A stretch of 64,000 nucleotides of DNA from Tomocerus qinae (lineage: Eukaryota > Arthropoda > Collembola > Entomobryomorpha > Tomoceridae), in assembly GCA_020055645.1 (NCBI GenBank), contig CM034549.1, positions 15,769,930 to 15,833,929 of the forward strand, read 5' to 3'. Of this stretch, positions 10,797 to 25,300 are shown piece by piece (within the stretch, counting starts at the first letter, position 1; the number at the start of each line of letters is the position of its first letter). The notes below the pieces were generated by a model. That model was given only the letters and a program-made list of their open reading frames with translations. It was not told the DNA's origin and did not search any database. The translations under genes were made by a program, and so were the position numbers.

Positions 10797-13328
10797 TCAG
10801 GTTTTCTCATCTTCCTCTTCGATAATCGTTGGATTTTCTCGCTCTGTCTGTTCGATCTCAGACGCAACATTACAGGATTCTTCAGTTTCGGTGAATTGGT
10901 CCGCGGCAGGATCCGAAGCAGCTGCTGCTGTCGCCGCAGCCAGCTCTTTTTCTTCCTGTTCTTTTCGTATGACTTCTTTTATATCATCCACACTCACTTC
11001 CTTCAGCTCCGGTCTCATTACCAAGTACTGTAGACGACAGACAGCCCATGAAAAACAATGTGAAATAAACCAAATGTTACCATTAATCATTATTACGCTG
11101 GCTAGAAAAGGCTGTCCTCTTAATTGCTTTTGCAATTTTGAGGTCTGCCTCTACTGCTACAGTCTATGTCAACTCTTGGCACGCATTTCATTTCTACTGC
11201 CAAGCTACGTTCAGACATGATGGAGCATAACATTGTTCCACATACATTCCATTATCCTACAGTGCGAAATGAAATGAGTACATCTAAAATAAACACAAAT
11301 AATTACCTGTAGAATATCTGAAAGACTTATAACGCCAACGACTCTGTCTCCTTCATCGACAACCACCAAACGGTGCACTTCAGCTTTGACAATTTTCTCC
11401 ATGATAACAAATAAAGTTTCATCTAATGTGCACTTGTGAACCCCTTCGAACCATTCGTTCCGATGTTCGTTCGCCTACAAAACATAATCAATGCTATATT
11501 ACATATATCAACAATAGTAAAACTACACCGAAGAATTCAAAATACAAAATACTTATATAGCTATATGCAGTAGTATCATTATTTTAACAACTAACCTGCT
11601 TGAGCGTAATGTCTAGATTATTATAAGTCTTCTCAGCAGCCAGATTGATCACATCAAACCTAGCATAAATATCCAGCAGTCTATTTTCAGCATCCACTAT
11701 GGGCAGAGCGGAGACTCGTCTATCGAGAAATTTTTGGAGTGCTTGAATAATTGGCGTTTCTTCCCTCGCTGTTTCTACGTTATCAAAAGTCCCTATGCGA
11801 ACCTCTCGAAGACGAGTGTTTAAGAAAGACGGTCTAGGAATCTCATGAATCTACAATATAACACTCAAATGTATTATACCATCAAAAATATGCACAACAT
11901 TCCAAAAAGGATTAAATGTGCTTACATATAGGAAGAGGAATTTCAATATCCTCTTATGAGTAAGGATGTGAAGAACATTTCCCGTATGCTTATCAATCAC
12001 TGGCAGTCGATGTATTCTGTTATTAACCAATGAGCAAATCGCATCGTACAATGATGCATCAGGATCAATAAATATTAAAGGCTGTTTATCTTGCAGAAAC
12101 CGTCTTCTCCATGTTTCCACTCGATGCTCTTCTAACTCGGACATTCGCCCTGAAACCATTTAAACAATAACATTATACATTGTTAACAACACAAGATCTA
12201 AACGGTACTCATTGAGATTTTAGACAATAGTTTGAGAATTCAAAATGTCAACTCACCAGCAGAATCATGATACATTGCATGTAGAACCCGTATAAAATCA
12301 GTAATTGTGAGCATCCCCACAAATTGCCCTTCTGTACTATCCCAGAGCGGAGCTGCACGAACGCCTGTTTAAAACCATTGCATTTTAGAATTCAGAATGA
12401 AAAATTGCTATCTAACCACACCAGTCTTGTTACGAAACGAACGAAATTGCATCTCATGGAATTATTTTACATTTACCATTGCTGAATTCAAAGCCTTGCC
12501 AATTGAACAACAGAGGGATTAGTTTAAATTATGATTAGGTACACAGATTAGTTTTTGGGAATTAAATGAAATGGATAGGTTAGTTGACTAACTAAATTCA
12601 AGGACTTATAAATATCCTTCTGTATGAAACTTAGTTTACTTATGACATACTCATTAGCAATATCACAATGAAACTTTTTACGACAACCAAATGAAAGAAA
12701 GGCAGTATATTGCACTTTTTTTCATTAATTTTACTTAGAATGGGAAACTGACACGTGAAATTATTTTTATCTACTAAATTGTAACCAATACACTCATTAC
12801 TTTTACTGTGAAATTACTAAAAGTAAAATTACTATTCACTATAGTATTACTATTTTATAGATATACAAATTCCTCTTCAGTACCTAGAAAATGCCCTAAA
12901 GCAGTCATAATTATGTATATCCAATAACATTGAGTATTGAGTCAAAAAAGTACTGGTACAATCGCCCTTATTACATGATGGTAGGAATGTAGGAACGTAT
13001 AAGAATATAAAAATATAAAAACATGTCCTTAGTCCTTATTGTGGCTAATTATAATAATTTTAGTTAATTACAGTTTGGTATGTTATTTGCTTTGTGATTT
13101 CAGCTTAAGAAAAAGGTAGTAGGAAAGCTGCAAAACTCCGTGAATAAGAATTGCAAATAATGATAATTAGAATCAGAATATTGAACTCACCATTGTAGAC
13201 GAGTGCAAAGAACGCTTTCTTCACCAGAAGCTGCGTGTCAAAGACGACCAACTTGGCAGAGGTGGGTATGAGGTCGTAGCACTTATGGAACTTGAAGAAC
13301 TTGACTAAAATCTCATTCTCCTCCTCCT
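10797..13328 (-). CDS. SNF4Agamma: AMPK gamma constitutive core exons (four CBS motifs)
   Basis: Six exons separated by short introns (75-830 bp) encode everything from '[30 protein letters not shown]' to the stop. This block must be shared by all isoforms because it contains both Bateman modules (CBS1-CBS2 and CBS3-CBS4). The first core exon begins with two nucleotides of a split codon. A G-ending upstream exon therefore gives Glu at the junction, as happens with both the 19.2-kb and the 13.4-kb exons. The final exon adds '[28 protein letters not shown]', then an Ala-rich stretch and an acidic end (IIEEEDEKT), longer than the mammalian gamma-1 C-terminus. Confidence 0.95.
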
Positions 13329-16300
13329 CTGAAAATTCCACAAGAAAAGAATTCCAATTCCAATTACGAAATATTCTCCACTCACCATTACTTAAAATTG
13401 TCCGGGTCACTGTAAATACTCTCCTGGAACTGGAACTCTGATAAGAATGCATCTAAAAAAATTTCTCTGCTATTCGAGGATAAATACCTAAGTTATTCTG
13501 TCATTTTCTATGTACGTGAATTTTGGCAGCTTAGAGATTCGATTTACAAATTAGGATCACTTTATTTCAGAGGATTTCACCAATTTCCGTTATGTGTTCA
13601 ATGCATCAGTTTCAGAACTGAATTGATGCATGGTGAATTCATCGAGAGAGAACCCCACCAGAAACTTAAACCCAAAGTAAACACAACCATCCAGGACTAA
13701 ACTAGTCTTTAGTTATATAACTATAATGCAGGTATGTATATGTACTTAGCATGTTTACAATTTATAAATTTCTAACGTGCAATGCAAGGTATTTGTGTTA
13801 AGTGCATGATGTTTAATCTTACTCTGCAGCTTTATAAACACTTATTGATCTTTCAGTGTACATTAGCTATACCTTACTACTTAAGTATATAAGTAGATAG
13901 TGCTATTCATTATTTGCTTGATAAGCTAGTTCTTTCTCTCCTCAATATACCTTTCCCTATTTCTGAATACCAAAATGCAGACTAGTCTAAAATCCCCTAT
14001 TACATAACAATGTTCTTATTATACAGCACACTCATACTCATTAAGCTTTTAGTTAACAAATCCACGTATCTCCCTCAAAACTTACGTATTATTCCTTTAC
14101 AATGTTAAAAATCAATTTATTATCAACATAGTCAAGGACACTGTTAACGTGAAGAATTATCTAGTCTATTTAGCTTGTAAAAACAATGTTCTGTTTTATC
14201 TCGTTTGTAAACATACTGCGTACACTCAAGCGTATGACAGACTTTCCCTGCTATTTTTTAAAAGGTGACCCCAGTCAGATAGTTATAGCCTTAGTGAAAG
14301 AAATGGAACAGGAACTAAAAAAATCGCTCTTAAGTACTGAAAAATAGTCGGAAACTTATCTTAATTCTAAAGGAAGGAGGTACACAATTTCCCTATTTTA
14401 TTAAAAACGATCACAACAATTTACTATTCTAATCATTAATCTTCACCTATTCTGCTTTGCCTATAGTTATAAAAAGTTAGTAGGATAAAGTAAACAATAG
14501 GACAACATTCCTGTTGTTCTGTTTTCCGCAGCTGCTTTTGACGAGTGACACTCAAATAAATGTCACTACAAAACCCATAATAATGCGGTATACCTACATA
14601 GGGCATATCATCACATGCTATACATCTATATACGGAACGTGCTACAGAAGAAGTGTACCCAACGAAACGTGGTAACTAGATTTGAGGTATATCTCTGTAG
14701 TAAGCGAGATAGTATACAAGACCTAGAAAAGTCAAAGCTCGTTAGGCTGAGTAGACTCACTACTCTCTCCTCTTGTGTCCTAACCTAACCGAAATGAAAA
14801 TATCGGGCAAGGTGATGTACAAAATACACGGGAAAGTGAAAACAGGCATCCTTGTACCAATCGATAATCCTTCTTCCGAAGAATGCCAGTTAACGGGTGG
14901 ATTTCACTGCAAATATAGCTGAACTGAAAGAAAACTATGTACAAGATACATGAAAACCAGGCAGTCGCCACTAATCCACCTCGGACAAAAACTTCTCTGC
15001 CCATTTCAGTTTACCAACTAGTTAGGATGGGCAGGAAACTACGAAGAATTTAAAATCATCGTCCAGACGGACTCAGGCTTAGTGCGGAGTTAAACAGAAT
15101 TCTTTCGATTCACATAACTATTTTCATATAGAATCATAAAATACAGTGCTAATGTTAGGTAATAATAATATTAAAATGAGCATGCCTAAGAGCAGTCGAT
15201 TAGTCTCATGTATAGACTCGGAGTCATCAAAGTCGTGAATCTCATCCAAGTGGTAAACTCCTGAATCTTCTATAGCTACATTGTATTGAGGCGAGTAATA
15301 GGACAAGTACAACATATCATAATATCTCTGCACAAATTAACAAATCACATTTCAACCCTCCTCATTATTCAGTCCAACGACCAAGACACCGAACAAGACA
15401 CAATATTGACTTTAGACGACGTGACGGTGATGTGACGACTCCACTCACTCCGGGAGTTCACTCACCAATCCCAACAGCCCAAATCTCTACAATATTTGTT
15501 TACACATTATACAAACAACATCTTCCAGACCAGAAAACCAACAAACACAGTTCACATTTAATTTTCCTTTAGTATCTGTAGCATTTTACTTGACTTTCAC
15601 GTGATAAATTTAACACTCGGGTTACTCGTGTTTAGAAATTGACATGTAAGTTGTACTTGTATAACACATTTCGATTTTTGATCATAATTTATATGCTACT
15701 ACAGTTCAGCATATTTAAAACACGTTAATAATCACAATTACAGTCTTAAGTAAATTAAGCCCGATATAAGAATTGTTTAAGCATATACTTAAGAGATATG
15801 TAGTACTATTATAGAAAACACATCCAAAGCTCTGATACACTTGATGAAGTTTTCCATTGAAAAATATACTGAAGGTCAGACACGATCCAAGAAATCAAAC
15901 TGCACTATATAAGATTATATAGAGATTATCTATAGCTATACACTCTCACAATCAAAGTCCAACCAAATCCACCACATCACTCTTACTTCAAGTCTAGAAA
16001 TCACTCGTAGGCTCTAGACATATGTAAATACATAGATGTCAACTTTTAAAAAGTAAAATGCGGCTTTTTAAATAACTTGTTGTATTTGTCTTGTGTTTAC
16101 ACATAGAATATAGTGCATGATGTAAGACGTTACGAAAACGTATCACGGAATAGAATATTCGAGTATATGATAAGGAAGGAACTCTTCAATCAGTCGTTGT
16201 TAATTTCCATGAGAATTCTAAATACTGCTTCTGTAGTAAGTAATTTGTTGTGTATGTGTAAGTGTGAGGAACAGTAACGTCCTGAGAGGATGAAGAAGGT

Positions 16301-19300
16301 AAATGAAATGCAATGTGTAATGGCTTTTCTGATAAGAGATATCTACGGGTTTCCCTATTACTTATTAGTTCAAGTACTAGTAACATGTAAAGTAACAGGA
16401 TTGAATTAACTTTTGCTCTAATGGTGACTAGAAGAATCTCAGAAAGTCAGTTTTGCTGCAGTCCTTAGAATCTGACTGAACTCGGTTCGAATCAGAACGA
16501 GCAATGCAATGCCACAGAGACTTGGATATTATTTGTCAGTACGTGTGTGCACGGTAGTAGCTCTACAAAAAGTTTCCCTTCGTTTTCGCATCGCTATTTA
16601 CTTACAATACGTGTATCCAATATACTGGCCTACTGACTATTAATATATATCACTTCAATAGGCTTTTCATATTGTATGTACAATTAATACCGTTGGCTTA
16701 ACTCTTATGGCATCTATATACTATACGATACTTAGAATAGAAAAGAACACACTATTACATACACTCAGCTGTATCTTCCAACGCTCTGTGCCACTAATAT
16801 ATTAAGTCAAGTCTGCCGATTCCTTTTGCTACTTCTCCCTTCTGTGCGCAACCTATTTTAGCCCTCATATTCCCTCTTTCTTGTGCACCGACACGACAAC
16901 TGCTATGCTTCACCTACCGTCTTCACGTTATCTAATGTACCTAATACTATTTCTGCGTACTCTCTCTCTCTCCTACGTATTCTTACATAACACACATGTA
17001 GATTGTGTGTACTGTGTGTATACCCTCTTCGGTTTCTAAATTTATTCATACCTATATACCAAACAATAGCATTTACGTGCATCCAACAACTATACCTATA
17101 TTATATGAACAACAGATGCAAAACAAGTACACAATGAAGATACTATTATGTAATAAGATTAACTACACCATAAATGAACATTACACAATTCTTATGTAAT
17201 TTTTCTATTTCCATCTAGAAAATAATTCTATATATACTGAATTTATAATACCATAATTAACTATCTTATCAGCTCAAGGCGAGATTTCCTTGTCTGATTT
17301 ATGCCTATATCTATCTACATCTAAAAACCCTGGAAATGGTGTAGGTAAGTTATGCAATTAAAAGTTATAGTCAATATACGCAGTGTTAGGGAAGCAGCAA
17401 TATACCTAGCTGTGTACTTATTTCTTCAAACAGCATACCTAAATGGTCGTTCTTAAGTGTATATGTAAATACGTGCTCATACCTATTTGTATAGTTCACC
17501 TTTCATATTCATCTAATTATGCATTTGGAGCAAATGATTTTGAGAGTGTAGTAAGACTACAACTCAATTGCAAATCCAATTTTAAAAGTTAATTTTATGA
17601 TTATTTCTCAACTACCTACCTACTATCCCTTCATTTACTTGTATTAAGACAATAGCACTCCAGTTAATGAGGGTGTATACTGAAATAAATTAACAGGCAC
17701 AATATTGTATGTACACATCTATAGTCAGTAATGGGAAGCTAGCTTTACAATTACCCTACAGCCTCTGACCAACTAATTGGTTACATTCTTGTTGTTGTTG
17801 ATGAACAACATCCCGAATGTTGTCTTCCATCCATATTTACATAGGTACCTTGAGCAAAAGACAGGAGATAGGCCTTGACAAAGTACGTCTGATTAAATTT
17901 TAATTATGCTAATTACTCCAGTTCTTATTCTCCTCGTGAGATATTTTAATTTAGTGCCAAGCATGCAGATATGATATGCTTTGTGATGTTCATGCATGTC
18001 CTCTCTTTCACTATACACACCACATTCATGCTGTACATCTGTCTAAACAATTTTAACCCGAATATCCTCCGTTGCAAATGTGGTTGCTGTGATGGAAATA
18101 AGATATGACAGGAATTTGCACAGCAGTCGCCTGACAAATGTTCCGTTTCTGAGCTGAGCTGTATGAGCTCACTATTTTAGAATAACATAAGGCTATAGGG
18201 CTACTTATTTTCTTCGTGGATTGAAAACAGTCAGTGCGGGCGATGTTTGCATATTGAGACATAAATACTTTGTAGTCTTTTTCCTCTACACAGACATGCT
18301 AATGTACAACTTTTAACCTATCTTTAATCATTAGTCTATTTAATACACGTTTCAGGCCCTCGAGTTCTAATCTGGTCTGGTCTTCACCTAATACGTCTCC
18401 AGGTCCTGTTTAATGTACCAATTGCCAAAACACATTTATAATATCGAATAATAGCGTACACTTGTATACTGACAATATACACAACTACACAGCTAATTTA
18501 GTTAAACATAGTACTGCTTAAATCACTAATATAATCTGTATTCTTACTCACAAAATAAAGTGATATATTTTGGAGCTACTACAGTAGATATCCATTTCGT
18601 TTTATCAATTCCTACGTCCTACATATACTACTTATAATACCATAATGGCATGTACGCCGATGGTGAGTATTTACGTTTTCTATTTCAAATGCATTATAAA
18701 TATGGATAAGCAGATTCGCTTTCCTTCTTGTATAAAAAAATAAACACATCGGATATTAGAGGAAAATCGGGGAATATGGTCTAGAAAGTCTTCTCAGGAT
18801 TTCGACTTTTATCTTTCATCAAATTAATATAAATTGAACTAGATTGCGGAAATGCGTAGAATACCTAATTATTATCTTCGACTAATGGATATGTAACAGC
18901 ACTAGCACTGCAGATTAACTAATAGATGTAATAGCTAAAAATGACAACCATTCGTACTTTCTCTTACGTGAAGATACACAACAAATGTTTACTTAAGAAT
19001 AAATTGCAAGATATGGCCTGAGATATAATATTGTCAAACTGCCAATGCATATGGCTATCTATTATAGTTGTTGGTAGCATTCTTGCAGAGTTGTAAAATT
19101 CCATGAAAGTATTTACAGTACATTATGTGAATAATTGGACAGAAGGGATTTGAAGCATCACTTACCAGATAAATTTAGAATACGTTCCAAAAATGGGTCC
19201 GCAACTGGAAGCTGAAAAGCATAGGATACAAAATACATATAAAATGAAAAGTGATTGGCAGTAATACTTATGAGTTGTAAGTAGGTATTGAGGGTAATTA

Positions 19301-22300
19301 TAATAGGCACTAAACTAACCCCACGAGAGTCTCTGAAGAGAATTGCAGCATGCGCTGGATCGAGTGACACATCGGACGGTCTATGAGAATGAAGGGAAGA
19401 ACGTCTGGCTCCTGAAAATGCAAACAATTTGTTATGGATAAGTCATTACATAAAAATAAACTTTAATGGGAATGGCTCTCGGCGTGCGATGTACTTATTG
19501 CCAGTGTAAGATTTCATTGAATACTTGAATACGTAATAAAACTATTTCTTTAGTTGATAAGACTAGTCTACTTATTTACCTAGGTTAGGAATCTGGAACA
19601 TGTGGAAACTGTTTACGAAAACCCAAGGGCAAAGAATCTACATATGCATTTCATCTATAAATAGATTTATAGTTTTTATTGTACAGACAATGGTCTTACG
19701 TAAGTCGAAGTGTAGATACTCATAGGAGGTAGCAAATGCAAAATAACATAACTAGGTAGTAAATATTCAGTATTTACATGTTCAAAAACAAGACGATATA
19801 TATATAGATATAAAAGGTACCGCATGCATGTTATACACTTCAATAAATCAAAGTCTCAAAAATTGCACATCAAAGGTTACTGCTGCATTTTACGACACAA
19901 CTTTTCCATATCAGATCGTATGATCCAATAAATAAGCATCATTAGTCACAATAACTTTCTGTAGCATGGCTTGTATACTATAACTTGTCTATGGATTTTC
20001 CATTACCATTTGCCCAGGTTTTTTACATTTTATACGAACGTTGGAAATAGGATTCTCGGTAACACTACATCGAGAACATAAATGGCACACGATAGCACCA
20101 CTTTTACTTTGGTCTTGTAATAAAGTCATTTCCTAATTAAGAAAGCACATCAGACAGGCAGAGTTTCTTCAAGGGACATGAACATAAACATCTACAGGAA
20201 GAGTAGAACACACAAGTAAGCAAGAATCAATAAACTTTATGGATTTCCTGCCTTTAAAGTACAACTTACAATGATTCCTGTTGCAATTTATGCTTTCTAA
20301 ACAACCACGTATAGATTTTACGGTCTTATTCCTGTATCATAGCATGAAGCATGCTTCAAATTACCTCGCACAATTCCAATGGCCATATTTATACAGCCTT
20401 ATTCTTAATCTAATGATCATCCTCACTGCCAAAAGTGAGCTTTTTCGGTTACGAGACAAAAATTTTCTCTGGGTCATCATAACATACTTATTTCTACCAT
20501 TTTGCATGCTATTCCTCGATCCATACTTTTGAATGTGCCATAAACCAGCTATAAACTCAGTAAGCTATAAAACAAGAGTGGATATATGTGGGAGGAAATC
20601 TGTTTGGCAATAACTTGGCATTAGCATTCGTTCAAACTAAAAGTAGATGACGCTTTTCACTTGACACCATGGTCATGTATCGTTAAAAGATTGTTTATTC
20701 AGGTATATAAAATGGAAAAACTCCAATTTTATAACTTTTTAGAACACCAAACCACATCTTGATATTAGAATCATCATAATAAAGTTATTACCATAAACAC
20801 TTCTATTTTTTATGCAAGCTACGTGCGCACTATATTTCCAGATGCTAAATACAAGCTACACCAGCTACACCCCAATTTTAAACATCTACATAATGTAGTC
20901 TACTAATAAAAATGGACATCGCAAATGGAATATCAATTTTCTGTTTTCAAAAAAAAATGAATTTTTGATAGAAGCTTTATATCAGTGCATGGTAGAGTTA
21001 AGGACATTCTGTAGATATTTTATAATGTAGTTTGATATTCTTAAACAACAGGTTATTCTAACTTCTATCATCAAAACGGTGATATACAAGATATACAATA
21101 ATAGATTAGAACTAGATAGCAAAACTTAAGACTAGATAGTAGATAGCAAGACCCATGTACAACACAACCACTATACACTTTATACGATAGTGTATTAATG
21201 TTACCATGCAGTTAGAAGATTATTAAAAGCGAAATGTAATTACTGTTAGCATTTTCTTGGATGATACTCTCGTAAATGGTGTAAGTATAATGAGTTTGTG
21301 ATGAATCCGGTATGTAGTTATAGGTGTGATTATTGTATGCATCTCCAGAATAGCGCCTTCGTCTGGGAATCCGGCGTGGCGTGGAGACATCGAGAGAGCG
21401 GCTTCTGGCCCGGCCTGTAACCTGTTCATCATCTTCCTCTTCGATGCTGCTGTTATTATTGTCACTGGCATTGGACACCGTTCCAGTAGAGCCACTAGGG
21501 CTCTTATCTTTGTGATGGGGACTGCCCCATTTCCTCAAATGACGAAATATATCTTCTAATTTGCGATGACCATCGTGATGGTCTTTGTCTTTTCCTTGAG
21601 AAGACGTAGTGGAAGAAATAGGAGAACTAGCTCCGGAGCGTTGTGGCATTTTTATTTTAGCTGTTCAGCTTTTCTTTTAATAAATTACTCCACTTACTAA
21701 GGGCACACAGACAGATGTCTTTCAGATTTAAAACGACACAAATCACTCAGACGTATCAAATTTTTGCTGAGTATCCAAAAATTCAAAAAAATGTAATTTC
21801 ACTAGTTTCGCTGACACAATGGTATTACGCAGATATTATTTATTAGTCTAGGCGTAAAAAGAATAGTCAGAATGCTGAATTTCTATTCTCCTCTTCTCTA
21901 GCACTTATTGGTTATCTTTCGATTAGTTGGCAGGAAGGCGGGCAGAAAAATAAGCAGTCGATATTCTCGTGTCAAATTCTTGGCAAGAAGAACTTGACCA
22001 CACGCAAACTCTCAACAACATAAACATCAACTTTGCACAAAAAGGCTTCGAGTGCACAAATAAATAGAAAAATCCCCTTTTGTTTAGCAATATACTCTAA
22101 TCCTAGGACTTTCTAATATACCATAGAGTCTGGACTAAAATTGCTAACTTCTAAGTAACTGAATGAAATACATAAGTTTATAGTGCCTATCCAGTAATTA
22201 TTGGGTAGTGGTACATGTGCAGTACCCGTGCTCTGGAGAGTATGATTTATTATTGAAAACACTCCAGCAGTAACAAGTATTTTCCTGGAAATCAATAAAT

Positions 22301-25300
22301 CCTCCTTTTCAGAGCGACTGCTGGACAGAAACTTATTGTGTCTTCCAGAGAAACTTGAGAGTTGGGAATAGTCTTGTTAATTTGACTAGATAAGATGGAG
22401 CCTGTCCAAAATTTGAATGCATAATATTATGCAGTTCTATCTACCATTTCACTTTAACTGCTGAACCATTTAGAACAGAATGCCAGGAGCTGGAAATCAA
22501 GAGAACTAAATGGCACACACGCATTTGATGGGCACATACGTGGAGCGATGTGACTGTGTGGAGATGTAGAATACTGTGTTATTATTGTTTACTCCGTTTG
22601 AAGGTCATAAGAGTTTTTCCTACTCCTCTCACCACTGCTAAATAGATACACGCTATACACTTTGTGAAAATACATGCCATATACACAGAGGTAACTTAAG
22701 AAAAGGTTCCTCTGTGGCTCTAGGCTACAATATTATGAAAACTCACTCCAGCGTATACTTATACCTACGCTGTATAATAAGTAATAAAAAGTCTATCTGA
22801 ATATCATCAGAGAGCTGTACTAAGAGCACATGCCATACACAAGTACACAGTATAATGTCAGGCCAGCAGCAGCGTGGAAATTCATGTCTTCACATTTCAC
22901 ACCGGGAAGAGGTCTATACCTTAGCAATCGCAGTCTTTTGCCTAACAGTCCTCCTTCCTTCCTAAGCCATCCACTTATCTTTCGTCTGCAAAACAATTTC
23001 AGCAAATAAAGCTTTTAAGCTACACTGCAAACAGAAACGGTAATCTCCGTCATGCCAATCTCACCAAATATCCTCGACACAAACACACAAATGCTCACTA
23101 ATACCCTTTTATTATAATATCTCTATATGACATACACAATTACATAACACATTCGTGAGCACTAAGTAACCTGAACCAAATGTGTCTTTGTTCCCAGAAC
23201 CAAATTTTCTTTCCTTCTCCACTCCCACGCTAACTGTCATTAGGAAACAAAAGTAACTATTTCTATATGACCTTTCTCAAAGAACTGAAGACGAATAAAT
23301 ACCTACTCTCTAATACCTAGGATTATAATACTATTATAATAATTCCCTTTTGAAAACCTTGACTAGCCACAAAAATCCATTTGAAAAATATCTCACATTT
23401 CAGAATCACTAACTAAAAAAGTTTAAACCAATTGTATAGTATTACATGAAAATAATAAGATTCAACCTTTGCCTGTGCCGCAACACAACTTGTATCTAAT
23501 GGTATGATTACCCTTAACTTTATGACAAAACTTATAATCATGGATAAAAACTAATCGGAGAGTGCAACAACAAATTATTTGCAAACAAAACCTACTATCA
23601 CATAATAGAATGCACAACATGAAAATTATTGATTACAAAGTTATTTTGGAAATAACACGTATAAGTGCATACTACAAAAGAGTTGCACAGAAGTATCACA
23701 TTATTGTGCTTTAAAAAGTAATCCGAACCACTTCACCACATTTTATCTCGGGACCCAACTGCATAACAAGCCACTTATAATCACATAACAACAATTCCCC
23801 GCAGTTATGTTGTCTAAATAGTCAATGTAATATTAGATTCTGAGAACGGCAAATATTATTGGTTGTATCCCAACCTCAAAACATCCTTTGGTTATTACAC
23901 CTGCACTTACTTGCGGTGCTTCCAACCTAATGGTACCGCGATGACTACTCAAAACCCCATCAGTAAACACTAAACACAAATTTGTATCCTACGAAAAGTT
24001 TCCAAGTATTTTCAAACATAGCCTCCAGCTTTTCTCCTCCAGAGATAAAAACTCTGGATACTGAGAATCATTCTAATAGGATCAAGTGAAACGAAATAGG
24101 AAATCAACTTCTGAGTATCTACTTTCAGTATGTCTACATTTTCTATGTATTATTTAACTACACACTTCTTATGCCTTATGCTTCCACAAAAACACCATTA
24201 TGAGATTTGTCATCATCAGAAATTCTCCAACTACTTTCATTTCACTGAAAATAATCTATTTTATTATACATTACAGATACAATTGCATTGTAAACACAAT
24301 TCAAGTAGTAGCAACCTATATAGTATTAAACATATGTAACTGGAGTTAACTACATTACTGTAACTAAACTATATGTATATCACTTATGTTGAAGGTAAGT
24401 GCAAACTGAAAGTCGGAAAAAACTACTTCTTAACGCATCACTGAACGTAACATGTTCGCCAAATGCAATTTACCAAGGAACCGAGCTGCTGAGTGCTACT
24501 AAAAGAAAATAGTTTGAGCTCCCATGACTTGCTATATTCGCTACTAACTTACTTTGACTACTTTTGTTATTGCGCCTAAAGTGTATATTTGTCGTTTCCT
24601 TTGCTGAATAACTTCACAACTTACTACCCACTTTCAATCTCAATTGTAAAATGAATTGGTTGGTTCAAACTCTAAACTATCAAGTTAAAAAATCAACCTC
24701 TTTCCCTGAAGTGGGAATTGTGCATGACTTTATGTAATGCTATATGTAATGATTATATTACACAACATTCTAGCACCCCAGTGAGTCATACTCAAATTTC
24801 AATTTAAAAGTTGAAAAAGCCGCTTTTAAGAAGTTAAAAATTGAAATCAAGTATATTTGAATGCCATTAATAATTTTTCTGTACTAAAAACAAGAATATT
24901 TGTCAGAATAAAGATGCTTGTATAGAACCCCATATTGACTAAGCCTCTGCTGTAGACAAGCGTTATATCTCCGCCTTGCAGACTTTGCGAATTGCAGCCA
25001 CGTTTTGCATGTCATGTATATTTTGTCTTGGAATGGCATTGAGTTGATTTACATTCTCGAGAACAAAATGCAAAGCATCACTGTCAGCACATTCGACCCA
25101 TACTAAATCCCTTATACAGTCTGTCTAAAAAATACTTGGAAATGGACCGTGTTTCTAAAAAATCGCTCGTAGCATAATACTAATAGAAATACTACTGTAC
25201 TGATTCAAAGTTTTTAAACTTGTGTAAGAGCAAAGAAACACATCCATGCAGAGAACAATGATGAGAAAAAAATATGCTGAAGTCATAATTATCATGGTCT

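Noticed and set aside
10768-11220. Open frames of 150 and 84 codons on the plus strand
   Set aside because: They lie opposite the last AMPK gamma coding exon and its flank, and their Ser/Phe-rich translation is the antisense of Glu/Ala-rich coding sequence.
14780-15004. 74-codon minus-strand frame with hydrophobic segment
   Set aside because: Has an ATG and a hydrophobic stretch but no family resemblance and no exon phase linking it to the AMPK gamma gene; weaker case than the neighbouring 15.1-kb frame.
16480-16503. GGTTCGAATC resembling a tRNA T-loop
   Set aside because: The flanking bases cannot form a five-base-pair T stem, and no anticodon arm or acceptor stem is present at the right distance.
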